Below are positions 7,424-14,878 of a DNA stretch of 37,368 bases, one piece after another. The translations under genes were made by a program, and so were the position numbers. Location of the stretch: contig NZ_WJBC01000025.1 of assembly GCF_014284475.1 (NCBI RefSeq), positions 1 through 37,368 on the forward strand, in the 5' to 3' direction. The notes beneath the pieces are model-generated. The model was not told the origin of the DNA and did no database searches. It saw nothing but the letters and a program-made list of their open reading frames with translations. Numbering within the stretch: position 1 is the stretch's first letter; every line of letters starts with the position of its first letter. The DNA is from Acetobacterium fimetarium (GTDB taxonomy: Bacteria > Bacillota > Clostridia > Eubacteriales > Eubacteriaceae).

Positions 7424-8575
7424 ATGGCAATAATAGATCGAATTAAATTTGATGGAATGAGAAACAACAATGAATGGCTTGTATATCGCTATCCAGGAGA
7501 ACAATTTACAACTGGTAGTCAGCTTATTGTCGGCGAAGGACAGGTTGCCGTTTTTGTTAGGGGCGGTCAAGCTTTAGATTACTTCACTGCAGGAACATAC
7601 ACATTGTCCACTTCAAACATACCACTTTTACATCACATCATTAATTTGCCGTTTGGGGGTAAAACTCCTTTTACCGCAGAAGTTTATTATATTAATAAGA
7701 CATCAAAGTTGGAGATAAACTGGGGAACCGTAGATCCTATTCAGTTAATTGATCCTAAATATCATATAAAACTCAGAATACGTGCTTTCGGGCAATTTGG
7801 TATGAAAGTTGATGATTACAGGGTACTGTTGACCGAATTGATCGGTTCAATGCCTCCATATGAAGCCGTTAATTATAAAAAAATGCTTAATTATTTCAAA
7901 GGTATTCTGGTCATGAAGACGAAGTCTCTCATTGCCCAGACCATCATAAATAATAAGGTATCAGCACTCGAAATCTCCGCATCCATTGATGAAATTTCAA
8001 AATTCTGTAAAGATGAAATTAGCAGTGAATTTGAACGTTTTGGTTTAAAGGTTGTTAATTTTTATATTCAATCCATTAATTTTCCGGACGAAGATTTTGC
8101 GGAAATAAATAAAATATTAAGTGAAAAAGCATCCTTCGATATTATCGGGGATCAAAGATATGTCACGAAAAGATCCTTCGATACAATGGAAACTGCAGCT
8201 GGAAATGAAGGCGGAGTCGCGGGAACAATGGTCGGAACAGGAGTTGGCCTTGGTGTGGGTTTTGGCGTTGGCGGAGCTGTAGCTGGTATTGCATCAAACA
8301 TGACAACCGCAGTGCCACAACAGGCACGAAACAAGTGTTCAAAATGTGGAAAAGAAAATGCTGATGGGGTTCTGTTTTGCGGTGAGTGTGGAAATAGAAT
8401 AGCACCAATGACAATTAAATGTGCGAAATGCGGAGAAGAAGTTCCGGAAAACAGTAAATTCTGCGTCTTTTGTGGAGCGAGTATGATCGAAAAGCTGATC
8501 TGCAAGAATTGCGGGGCCGAGAATGAAACGGGCACAAAATTTTGCAGAGAATGCGGAACGAAAATGGAGGCCTGA
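7424..8575 (+). CDS. SPFH / virion-core-like protein with three C-terminal zinc ribbons
   Basis: The ATG is preceded by GGAGGAATT. In this 383-residue protein, residues 1 to about 250 resemble the SPFH-fold 'virion core protein' family (YdjI-like): RYPGEQFTTGSQLIVGEGQVAVFVRGG type start, then a beta-rich region and a long helical part (DEISKFCKDEISSEFERFGL). A Gly-rich segment (about 262-295, repeated GVGLGVGFGVGG) follows; it could be a membrane hairpin or a flexible linker. The C-terminus has three double-knuckle zinc ribbons: CSKCG/CGECG, CAKCG/CVFCG and CKNCG/CRECG. In Bacillus, YdjI works with PspA and YdjG/YdjH in membrane-stress responses. The next two genes fit that theme, but no pspA is present here. 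Function is inferred from family and neighbours. Confidence 0.75.
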   Translation: MAIIDRIKFDGMRNNNEWLVYRYPGEQFTTGSQLIVGEGQVAVFVRGGQALDYFTAGTYTLSTSNIPLLHHIINLPFGGKTPFTAEVYYINKTSKLEINWGTVDPIQLIDPKYHIKLRIRAFGQFGMKVDDYRVLLTELIGSMPPYEAVNYKKMLNYFKGILVMKTKSLIAQTIINNKVSALEISASIDEISKFCKDEISSEFERFGLKVVNFYIQSINFPDEDFAEINKILSEKASFDIIGDQRYVTKRSFDTMETAAGNEGGVAGTMVGTGVGLGVGFGVGGAVAGIASNMTTAVPQQARNKCSKCGKENADGVLFCGECGNRIAPMTIKCAKCGEEVPENSKFCVFCGASMIEKLICKNCGAENETGTKFCRECGTKMEA

Positions 8576-8578
8576 TCC

Positions 8579-9316
8579 ATGAAAAATAATAGCACAAGCA
8601 TCTTGTTAAAAGGTATTGCATTATTGATTTTAGATATGATTACATGCATGCTCGTTTTTTCAGTATGGGCATTAATAAATATTAGCTTATTTCCATGGTC
8701 TTTTACCGCAATATTAGTTTCGTTGGCGTTGGTAAATATAGTCGTTTTGATTTCTGGAAAATGTATTGAATTATTTGGAACAGCGATGACGGCTTCATTA
8801 TTGATGAGCACGGTTTTATACTATCTCTTTGTGATGATTTTCACTGGGCTGAATTATATTACCATATCTCCCAAGTGGTATATCGTCATATTTTTGATAA
8901 CAACACTTGTTTATGCTTTTATTGTTCTGGGATTATATAGTTCTGGAGTAAATAAAAGTAAAGACATGATCAAACATGGCATCGAGCAAGGAAAAGTGCA
9001 AAACGTTAAGCTGCAATTAATTGAAATCAAAAAAAATATTATGAGTACCATTAATTTCATGACGAAAGAAAACCATGCAAAAATGGTTGAAGCATTTGAC
9101 AGTATGAATGAGCGATTAAATGCATCGACTCCCTTTGGCAGGACGAATAAAACAGTAATATTAGATTATGAAGATCAGATCCATGCAAAATTGACATCAA
9201 TTAATGAGGACATACTTTTATTGAATGCCTCAAATGATGAAACAGGTAAATCTATTACAGAAGCGTTAATGGATGTGAAAGCATTAATTATATACCGCGA
9301 AAAGCTGATGAGCTGA
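8579..9316 (+). CDS. Four-helix membrane protein of unknown function
   Basis: The start ATG is four bases after the upstream stop codon, and AATGGAGG before that stop acts as the ribosome site, so the genes are probably co-translated. The 245-residue product has four predicted membrane segments in the first 130 residues (around SILLKGIALLILDMI, FTAILVSLALVNIVVLI, LLMSTVLYYLFVMIF, YIVIFLITTLVYAFIVL). A soluble helical tail (about 135-245) follows, rich in charged residues. I do not recognise a named family. Its place between an SPFH/zinc-ribbon protein and a zinc-ribbon TM2 protein suggests it is the membrane partner of that trio. Confidence 0.7.
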   Translation: MKNNSTSILLKGIALLILDMITCMLVFSVWALINISLFPWSFTAILVSLALVNIVVLISGKCIELFGTAMTASLLMSTVLYYLFVMIFTGLNYITISPKWYIVIFLITTLVYAFIVLGLYSSGVNKSKDMIKHGIEQGKVQNVKLQLIEIKKNIMSTINFMTKENHAKMVEAFDSMNERLNASTPFGRTNKTVILDYEDQIHAKLTSINEDILLLNASNDETGKSITEALMDVKALIIYREKLMS

Positions 9317-9338
9317 TTAGGATAAAGGAGACGATAAA

Positions 9339-9752
9339 ATGGCAAATGCTGAAACGAAGAATTGTACTCAATGTGGTGCACCAATCGATGTAACTGCGTC
9401 GAGTTGTAAATATTGTGGGGCAGAGACGGTGATATCGCCACAATATGTTGTAACCCCGCCCCAACCACAATATACACAGCCACAACCGCCACCACAACAA
9501 GCGTATCAGGAACAACAGACATACTATCAACCGGCTACTTCGGGAAAAAGCAAGGTTGTAGCAGGCATACTGGCGATCTTTCTTGGCGGGCTTGGTGTGC
9601 ACAAATTCTATCTGGGAAAAATAGGGTGGGGCATTTTGTACTTGGTATTTTGTTGGACATATATTCCTGAGATTATTGGAGTTATTGAAGGAATTATTTA
9701 CTTGACATCAAGTGACGAAAAATTTGAAGCACAATATGCGAGCAACAGGTAA
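9339..9752 (+). CDS. Zinc-ribbon TM2-domain membrane protein
   Basis: The ATG follows AAAGGAG. The 137-residue protein has an N-terminal zinc ribbon (CTQCGAPIDVTASSCKYCG). A Pro/Gln/Tyr-rich linker (about 35-65) follows, then a TM2 domain: SKVVAGILAIFLGGLGVHKFYLG, with the GxxGxHxFYLG motif between two helices, and a second helix GWGILYLVFCWTY. TM2 proteins are small two-helix membrane proteins of uncertain role. It is the third gene of the 7424-9752 cluster, ahead of two terminators, and shares the zinc-ribbon module with the first gene. Confidence 0.82.
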   Translation: MANAETKNCTQCGAPIDVTASSCKYCGAETVISPQYVVTPPQPQYTQPQPPPQQAYQEQQTYYQPATSGKSKVVAGILAIFLGGLGVHKFYLGKIGWGILYLVFCWTYIPEIIGVIEGIIYLTSSDEKFEAQYASNR

Positions 9753-9804
9753 ATTACAGTTGAATTATTGGAAATATGATTGTGACAAGAATTGAATTTT
9801 GAAT

Positions 9805-9838
9805 GAAGCTCTCAGAATTGTTTGGAGCTTCTTTTTTT
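9805..9838 (+). terminator. Rho-independent terminator after the TM2 gene
   Basis: GAAGCTC (9805-9811) pairs with GAGCTTC (9825-9831) and is followed by seven Ts. Confidence 0.85.
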
Positions 9839-9858
9839 CAGAAATTATTAACTTTGTA

Positions 9859-9889
9859 AAGGCTTAACTAATGAAAAGCCTTTTTTTTT
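9859..9889 (+). terminator. Second, adjacent Rho-independent terminator
   Basis: AAGGCTT (9859-9865) pairs with AAGCCTT (9876-9882), with a nine-base T run. It backs up the terminator 20 bases upstream. Its A-rich left flank could also let it work on the opposite strand. Confidence 0.75.
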
Positions 9890-9984
9890 ATGATAAACTT
9901 AGCATAGATAATTGCGTAACGCATTAAGCATAAACTTGGTTTCAAAAGAGAAACGTGAAAAATAAAAAAAGATTGGAACAGAAA

Positions 9985-10815
9985 ATGGATATAAAACTAA
10001 TTGCGCTCGATATGGACGGAACCACCCTGCAGAAGGACTATATGTCGATTTCCGAAAGAACGGAAAAGGTGCTGAAAGAGGCCATCGCCAGGGGCATTCA
10101 TGTGGTTCCGTCAACCGGAAGAATCCTCGGACAACTGCCGGATTCGATTGTCCGCATCCCGGGCATTCACTATGCCGTCACTTCGAATGGTGCGGCCGTC
10201 ATGAATTTGCAAACCGGTGAGGCAATCAGCAATAATTTCATTGGCGCCGGAAGTGTGATCAAGATTGTCCGCACCCTGGCACGCCGCGGCCTATTCTGTG
10301 AAGTTTATTATCAGGGATACTCCTACAGCAACAACCGGTATCTGGAAAAAGTCGAAAGAATCGAAGATTTTCCGCCAGATCTGCTTAACTTTATTCAGTA
10401 TAAATCGAAACAGGTGGAGGACGTGCTGGCATTCACGCTGGAGCACGCGGCGGAAATTGAGAAAATCAATATTCCGTTACTGAACGATCAGACTCACCGC
10501 AACCTCTGGCAGAAATTTTCACAAATTCACGGCGTGACATTAACGAAAGCCGTGGCCGGCAACATTGAAATCAATCACCGCCTGGCCAACAAGGGCGACG
10601 GGCTGAAACAGCTGTGCAAACAACTGAAGCTGGAACCAAAGCACGTCATGGCGATCGGCGACAGCGACAACGATCTGCGGATGATTGAATTTGCCGGTCT
10701 CGGCGTCGCCATGGGCAACGCACCGGATGAGGTCAAGGCACTGGCAAACCGCGTCACCCTGCCCTTCGACCAGGACGGCGTCGCCCACGCCATCGAAAAG
10801 TATGCCCTGGCATAA
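9985..10815 (+). CDS. HAD-superfamily Cof-type phosphatase
   Basis: I prefer the ATG at 9985 (MDIKLIALDMDGT) because Cof-type HAD proteins start just before the DxD motif. A GTG at 9955 would add ten Lys-rich residues; neither has a strong ribosome site. The 276-residue product has motif I DMDGT (Asp9 nucleophile, Asp11), motif II around VPSTGR, motif III Lys in NKGDGLKQL and motif IV GDSDNDLRMI. A C2-type cap lies between about 85 and 190. Members dephosphorylate sugar phosphates, FMN or PLP; the substrate cannot be told from sequence. ridA follows after 21 bases, so the two may share a transcript. Confidence 0.88.
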   Translation: MDIKLIALDMDGTTLQKDYMSISERTEKVLKEAIARGIHVVPSTGRILGQLPDSIVRIPGIHYAVTSNGAAVMNLQTGEAISNNFIGAGSVIKIVRTLARRGLFCEVYYQGYSYSNNRYLEKVERIEDFPPDLLNFIQYKSKQVEDVLAFTLEHAAEIEKINIPLLNDQTHRNLWQKFSQIHGVTLTKAVAGNIEINHRLANKGDGLKQLCKQLKLEPKHVMAIGDSDNDLRMIEFAGLGVAMGNAPDEVKALANRVTLPFDQDGVAHAIEKYALA

Positions 10816-10836
10816 CAAAAAAAAGGAGAAAATAAA

Positions 10837-11220
10837 ATGAACAAAAAAGCAATCAATGCAGAAAAAGCACCCGCAGCAGTAGGCCCCTATTCCCATGCCT
10901 ATCTGGCTGGAGAAACCCTTTATTTATCAGGACAACTGGGACTGAACCCGGAAACCGGCATCTTGGAAGAAGGGGTGGCAGCACAGGCCCAAAGAGGACT
11001 AAACAACCTGGCCAATATTCTGGAAAGCGCCGGCCTGAGCCGAAAAGACATTGTCAAGACAACGATCTTTCTGGCCGACATGAATGATTTCGCAGCCGTC
11101 AACACCATCTACGCCGATTTCTTCAAAGACCAGAACGAATATCCGGCCCGCTCCTGCGTCCAAGTCGCCGCCCTGCCCAAAGCCGCCCTGTTCGAAATCG
11201 AAGCCATCGCGGTCCGTTAA
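10837..11220 (+). CDS. ridA: RidA family reactive enamine/imine deaminase
   Basis: The ATG follows AAAAGGAG. The 127-residue protein has the full RidA length and landmarks: GPYSHA (16-21), the SGQLG strand, VVKT-like DIVKTTIFLADM, and YPARSCVQVAALP with the substrate-carboxylate arginine Arg105, ending in FEIEAIAVR. RidA hydrolyses reactive 2-aminoacrylate and related enamines from PLP enzymes such as serine/threonine dehydratase, and works as a cytosolic trimer. A YheO-type regulator follows after repeat copy B, an arrangement that suggests regulation linked to amino-acid metabolism. Confidence 0.93.
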   Translation: MNKKAINAEKAPAAVGPYSHAYLAGETLYLSGQLGLNPETGILEEGVAAQAQRGLNNLANILESAGLSRKDIVKTTIFLADMNDFAAVNTIYADFFKDQNEYPARSCVQVAALPKAALFEIEAIAVR

Positions 11221-11248
11221 TTGCGTAGTTTTTTAAAGCACTAACGCA

Positions 11249-11435
11249 GTACCGACAATTGTTACATCGTGTTGGTTGCATCAGAGCGGACATCTCGAAG
11301 AGTGTCCGATTTTCGCGAAAGCAACGAGCCAATCACAAGCTTGCTTGTAGTTGGCGACTGCTCGCGACCTACACGAAAGTAGCGTAGCGGATTTCGTGTG
11401 GCGCAGCAACCAACTGATTAACAATTGGTCGGTAC
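11249..11435 (+). repeat. Dispersed hairpin-rich element, copy B (187 bp)
   Basis: It has the same length, ends and internal order as copy A (4280-4466). The third hairpin is ACACGAAA (11371-11378) with TTTCGTGT (11392-11399), where copy A has ATGCGAAA/TTTCGCAT, so both arms changed together. In the central stem AGCA/TGCT replaces GGCA/TGCC. It lies between ridA and the YheO-type regulator gene, with no terminator seen between them. Confidence 0.87.
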
Positions 11436-11469
11436 GGGTTTATCAAGAAAAAGTAAGAGAGGATAAATA

Positions 11470-12120
11470 GTGAATAAAAAACTGGAGACCTACATCACTC
11501 TGGTAGATTTTTTAGCAGATTTTATGGGAGAGAATACCGAAGTAGTTCTTCACGATCTGACCGATTGGCAGCATTCTGTTGTCGCCATCCGCAATGGCCA
11601 TATCAGCGGACGACAAGTTGGGGCACCCATTACAGAAAGCTCATTGAGAATACTGCGAAGTGAAATGCACAAAAAAGCGCCATATATGTACAACGAGCAC
11701 AATAAATCCCAAAATGGCGAAACCATGAAGTCTGCTTCATGGTTTATCAAAGACGAAAATGAAACCCTGATTGGCATGATTTGCATCAATTCGGACTGCC
11801 ACGAGCTGATTGCCGCCCGAAACATTTTAAATAAAATGATCAAACCACCGATCATGGAGAAAGACAAAGATGAAAAAGGGCCGGATAAGATCAATATCGA
11901 TGTGAAAGTGCTGGTTGACAACAACCTGGATCATGTCGGCAACAGTTTATCCAAACGAATCAGAACCCTGTCAAAGGATGAGAAGGTGGAAATTTCGGGT
12001 AAGCTCGAAGAAATGGGAACCTTCACCGTTAAAGGAACCATCTGGTATCTGGCCAACAGCATGGGCGTGTCCGTGCCCACCCTGTACCGCTATATCGCCG
12101 CGGCCAAAAAACAACAATAG
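11470..12120 (+). CDS. YheO-type PAS / HTH transcriptional regulator
   Basis: The gene starts at GTG (11470) behind AGAGAGGA. The 216-residue protein has a YheO-like PAS domain (about 5-115: DFLADFMGENTEVVLHDL, SVVAIRNGHISGRQVGAP, ASWFIKDENETLIGMICINSD). A linker and a C-terminal HTH_22-type helix-turn-helix follow (about 160-214, GTIWYLANSMGVSVPTLYRY). Family members are DNA-binding regulators, often near ridA or amino-acid catabolic genes. Here ridA lies upstream on the same strand, separated only by repeat copy B. The PAS ligand is unknown. Confidence 0.82.
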   Translation: MNKKLETYITLVDFLADFMGENTEVVLHDLTDWQHSVVAIRNGHISGRQVGAPITESSLRILRSEMHKKAPYMYNEHNKSQNGETMKSASWFIKDENETLIGMICINSDCHELIAARNILNKMIKPPIMEKDKDEKGPDKINIDVKVLVDNNLDHVGNSLSKRIRTLSKDEKVEISGKLEEMGTFTVKGTIWYLANSMGVSVPTLYRYIAAAKKQQ

Positions 12121-12152
12121 GCTATTGGCAGTCAGGTTGTCGAGAAGCTGCC

Positions 12153-12363
12153 GTACCGACCAATTGTTAATCAGTTGGTTGCTGCAGAATCGAACGAAAC
12201 TACCGTTTACAGAGCGGCCGGGATTCACGAAATCATTTCTACACTGTACAGCGGACAGTTCTTTGAACTGTTCGCCTACACGTTACGAAATGGTTTGTGA
12301 TTCCCGTACACTCTGCTCATTATGTTCGTACTGTCTAAAACACGATGTAACAATTGTCGGTAC
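12153..12363 (-). repeat. Dispersed hairpin-rich element, copy C (inverted, 211 bp)
   Basis: On the plus strand it opens with the reverse complement of the right end (GTACCGACCAATTGTTAATC) and closes with the reverse complement of the left end (GATGTAACAATTGTCGGTAC), so it is inverted relative to copies A and B. Its centre differs: it holds the hairpin GGGATTCAC...GTGATTCCC (12220-12305). The inner stem is GCGGACAGTT/GAACTGTTCGC (12251-12275). This hairpin resembles those at 20232 and 24151. It lies between the YheO-type regulator gene and the uppS promoter and could serve as a terminator-like 3' structure. Confidence 0.8.
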
Positions 12364-12428
12364 TGCGTCAGATTGATTAAAATCAAGTCTTAAATGAATC
12401 TTGTTTTCTGGTATAAAACGGGATGGAA

Positions 12429-12457
12429 TTTACAAATTGCGGAAAATAGCATATAAT
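12429..12457 (+). promoter_or_regulatory. Predicted strong sigma-A promoter of the uppS-polC operon
   Basis: TTTACA (12429-12434), a 17-base spacer and a perfect TATAAT (12452-12457). Transcription would begin near 12464, about 70 bases before uppS. Confidence 0.75.
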
Positions 12458-12532
12458 ATCTTAAGGAAAAAATAACAAGACAACAAGAATGCTAACAACA
12501 GTCAGCAAATACGAAAGAGATAGAGGTGCAAT

Positions 12533-13243
12533 ATGACAAGTCAGTTAAACCAAGACAATCTGCCTGAGCATATAGCCATAATCATGGATGGAAATGGCCG
12601 CTGGGCGAAAGCAAAAAATCGTCCGCGTTTATTTGGTCATAACGCCGGAATGAAAACACTAAAGAAAATTGTCAGGGCATCTTCCGATGCGGGAATAAAA
12701 ATACTGACCGTTTACGCGTTCTCAACCGAAAACTGGAAGCGTAGCAAAGAAGAAGTTGACGGTTTAATGAACATTGCAATCGAATATTTCAAAAAAGAAA
12801 TTGGTGAACTGCACCAGAATAATGTCAAAGTCAATGTCATCGGAAATTTGGCTGGACTCAACACCAAGGTGCGAGCAGCGGCTGAAAATGCGATGGTCAT
12901 CACAGCCCAAAATACCGGCCTGACACTCAATATTGCTTTAAATTATGGTGGCCGGGACGATATTGTTTTCGCGGTCAAAGAACTGATCAGAGCGGGCGTC
13001 TCAGCTGACGAAGTAACCGAGCAGAGCATCAATGATCACCTTTATACCAAAGGGCAGCCGGACCCGGATTTGCTCATCCGTACCGGTGGGGAAAGCCGAT
13101 ACAGTAATTTCATGCTGTGGCAGGTTGCCTATACGGAGCTGGCCTTCACGGATATCTACTGGCCGGATTTTGAAGTGGAAAAATACTACGAGATTATTCA
13201 AAACTATCAAAAGAGGGATCGACGTTATGGATCGGTCAAGTAG
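12533..13243 (+). CDS. uppS: Isoprenyl transferase (undecaprenyl diphosphate synthase)
   Basis: The ATG follows AGAGGTG. The 236-residue cis-prenyltransferase has IMDGNGRWAK (Asp19 in the diphosphate/Mg site), RPRLFGHNAG, the FSTENWKRS segment, and the C-terminal RTGGESRYSNFMLWQ and ELAFTDIYWPDF motifs. It condenses farnesyl diphosphate with isopentenyl diphosphate to the C55 lipid carrier for peptidoglycan, at the inner membrane face. cdsA starts inside its 3' end (17-base overlap). The order uppS-cdsA-rseP-ispG-polC is the usual Firmicutes cluster, except that dxr is missing from its place. Confidence 0.95.
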   Translation: MTSQLNQDNLPEHIAIIMDGNGRWAKAKNRPRLFGHNAGMKTLKKIVRASSDAGIKILTVYAFSTENWKRSKEEVDGLMNIAIEYFKKEIGELHQNNVKVNVIGNLAGLNTKVRAAAENAMVITAQNTGLTLNIALNYGGRDDIVFAVKELIRAGVSADEVTEQSINDHLYTKGQPDPDLLIRTGGESRYSNFMLWQVAYTELAFTDIYWPDFEVEKYYEIIQNYQKRDRRYGSVK

Positions 13244-14066
13244 AAGGCGCGAAAAGAACTCGATGAAGGCCCGCATCTGGACAGCCGTCGTTGGCGTTCC
13301 GCTGCTTGTTCTGGTGATGTATTTCGGCGGATTTATGCTGGTGATCGGCGTTTCTTTTCTGACGCTTGCCGGCATCCTGGAATACACAACCGCAATTAAT
13401 CGGTTGATTCGGCCCAAAATAAACGTCCTGTTCATGATCATTCTGGCAGCGGTGCTGGTGGTTACCATCAAGCTCGACTATTATTCGGTCATGCCGGTAC
13501 TGCTGATTGAGTTCATCGCGATATTCTGTTACGAAATATTATCCGGAAACGTCGGCATCACGCGGGGCAGTGCCACATTGCTGGGACTGGTCTATGTGCC
13601 GGTGTTATTTGGTCATCTCTTTATGTTTGAAACCATCAACAACGGCATTTTCTATCTCTGGATGATTTTTGTCATTGCGTTTTCAACCGATACGGCGGCC
13701 TATTTTGTCGGAAAAACCTTGGGGAAAAAGAAAATCGCACCCAAAATAAGCCCCAAAAAAACCGTAGCCGGTACGATCGGCGGCATTATCGCCGCGGCAC
13801 TCTGCATGGTTCTGTACGGATCTGTTTTGGGCAGCTATTTCGATTTTGTGCTGCCGTGGTATCTCTATGTCGGCGTCGGAATTCTCGGAAGCATTGCCGG
13901 TCAATGCGGCGACTTCACCGCATCAATGATTAAAAGACAAGCTAAAATTAAAGACTACAGTCAAATTTTACCTGGTCATGGGGGCATCCTGGACCGTTTT
14001 GACAGCATCCTGTTTATCATCCCGCTAATTTATATTTTTGCCAAATTAACAATTGGAATTGCATAG
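13227..14066 (+). CDS. cdsA: Phosphatidate cytidylyltransferase
   Basis: I chose the ATG at 13227, which has AAGAGGGA at 13211-13218 and overlaps uppS by 17 bases. The open frame extends to 13032, but that part lies within uppS. The 279-residue membrane protein has about eight helices and the CdsA signature near its C-terminus: MIKRQAKIKDYSQILPGHGG then DRFDS. Known role: CTP plus phosphatidic acid gives CDP-diacylglycerol, the precursor of phosphatidylglycerol and related lipids. It is co-transcribed with uppS and rseP. Confidence 0.94.
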   Translation: MDRSSRRREKNSMKARIWTAVVGVPLLVLVMYFGGFMLVIGVSFLTLAGILEYTTAINRLIRPKINVLFMIILAAVLVVTIKLDYYSVMPVLLIEFIAIFCYEILSGNVGITRGSATLLGLVYVPVLFGHLFMFETINNGIFYLWMIFVIAFSTDTAAYFVGKTLGKKKIAPKISPKKTVAGTIGGIIAAALCMVLYGSVLGSYFDFVLPWYLYVGVGILGSIAGQCGDFTASMIKRQAKIKDYSQILPGHGGILDRFDSILFIIPLIYIFAKLTIGIA

Positions 14067-14074
14067 GTGAAATT

Positions 14075-14869
14075 TTGAATATCATATCGATACTGATTAC
14101 CATATTAATAATCTGTGTTTTGGTCATTGTTCATGAACTGGGACATTTTTTTGTTGCGAAAAGAAATGATGTCTTCATCGAAGAGTTTGCCATCGGCATG
14201 GGACCAAAACTGTACAGCCGCCAGGGAAAAGAGACCCTGTTTACCATTCGGGCTTTTCCCGTCGGCGGATTCTGCCGGATGCGGGGGGAAGAGCCTGAGT
14301 TTGACGAGGACGGCGAACTGATTCCCAGAGATCCCAGCCTGCCCGTTGATCCCAGAAGCTATGAAGCTAAAAATCAGGGACAGAAATTAGCTATCCTGGT
14401 GGCCGGTTCAGCGATGAACATCATTTTTGCCATCGTTGCTTTAGTGGTGGTGGCGCTGTTTACCGGGCACACCAATATTTTTGATGCCGTTGTAACCGCT
14501 TTTTACAATACCGGACGGTTTGCCGGGCTGATCTTTCAGTCCTTTGCGATGCTGTTTACCGGTGAAGTCGGTTTTAACGATGTGGCTGGCCCCATCGGCA
14601 TGGTCTCGATGGTCGGCAGCTTTTTGGATAGCGGTGTGATTATCCTGCTGGCATTCACCGCAATGCTCAGCGTCAATTTGGGCGTCATCAATCTGTTCCC
14701 GATTCCGGCACTGGACGGCGGTCGGATTTTTATTATTCTGATCGAGCTGGTGACCCGCAGAAAATTCAGCCCGAAAACAGAAAATATGATAAATTTTATC
14801 GGATTCATGCTGTTGATCGCGTTGATGATCATCATTGCCGTCAATGATGTGATGCGGTTGGCAGCCTAG
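14075..14869 (+). CDS. rseP: RseP-like M50 site-2 protease lacking a PDZ domain
   Basis: Translation probably starts at TTG (14075) just behind AGGTGA. The 264-residue protein has the zinc motif HELGH (His20, Glu21, His24), the second-site motif PALDGGR (Asp214) and the conserved membrane-reentrant region FPVGGFCRM. RseP family proteins are intramembrane proteases that cleave anti-sigma factors or signal-peptide remnants. Typical members are 350-450 residues with one or two PDZ domains between the two metal-site halves. Here about 30 residues separate AGSAMNIIFAIVALVVVALF from the next hydrophobic stretch, too few for a PDZ domain. It lies in the normal rseP position between cdsA and ispG; the reading frame is intact. 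Confidence 0.88.
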   Translation: MNIISILITILIICVLVIVHELGHFFVAKRNDVFIEEFAIGMGPKLYSRQGKETLFTIRAFPVGGFCRMRGEEPEFDEDGELIPRDPSLPVDPRSYEAKNQGQKLAILVAGSAMNIIFAIVALVVVALFTGHTNIFDAVVTAFYNTGRFAGLIFQSFAMLFTGEVGFNDVAGPIGMVSMVGSFLDSGVIILLAFTAMLSVNLGVINLFPIPALDGGRIFIILIELVTRRKFSPKTENMINFIGFMLLIALMIIIAVNDVMRLAA

Positions 14870-14878
14870 GAGAAACAG

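Noticed and set aside
8152-8811. 219-codon minus-strand frame over the zinc-ribbon gene
   Set aside because: It is antisense to the clear Cys-motif coding frame; Pro/Thr runs come from the Gly-rich segment read backwards.
11915-12376. 153-codon plus-strand frame over the YheO-type gene end and repeat copy C
   Set aside because: It is out of frame with the regulator and its second half is the inverted repeat element, so it is not a gene.
13032-13226. N-terminal extension of cdsA back into uppS
   Set aside because: The extension overlaps the conserved C-terminus of UppS, while a good ribosome site precedes the ATG at 13227.
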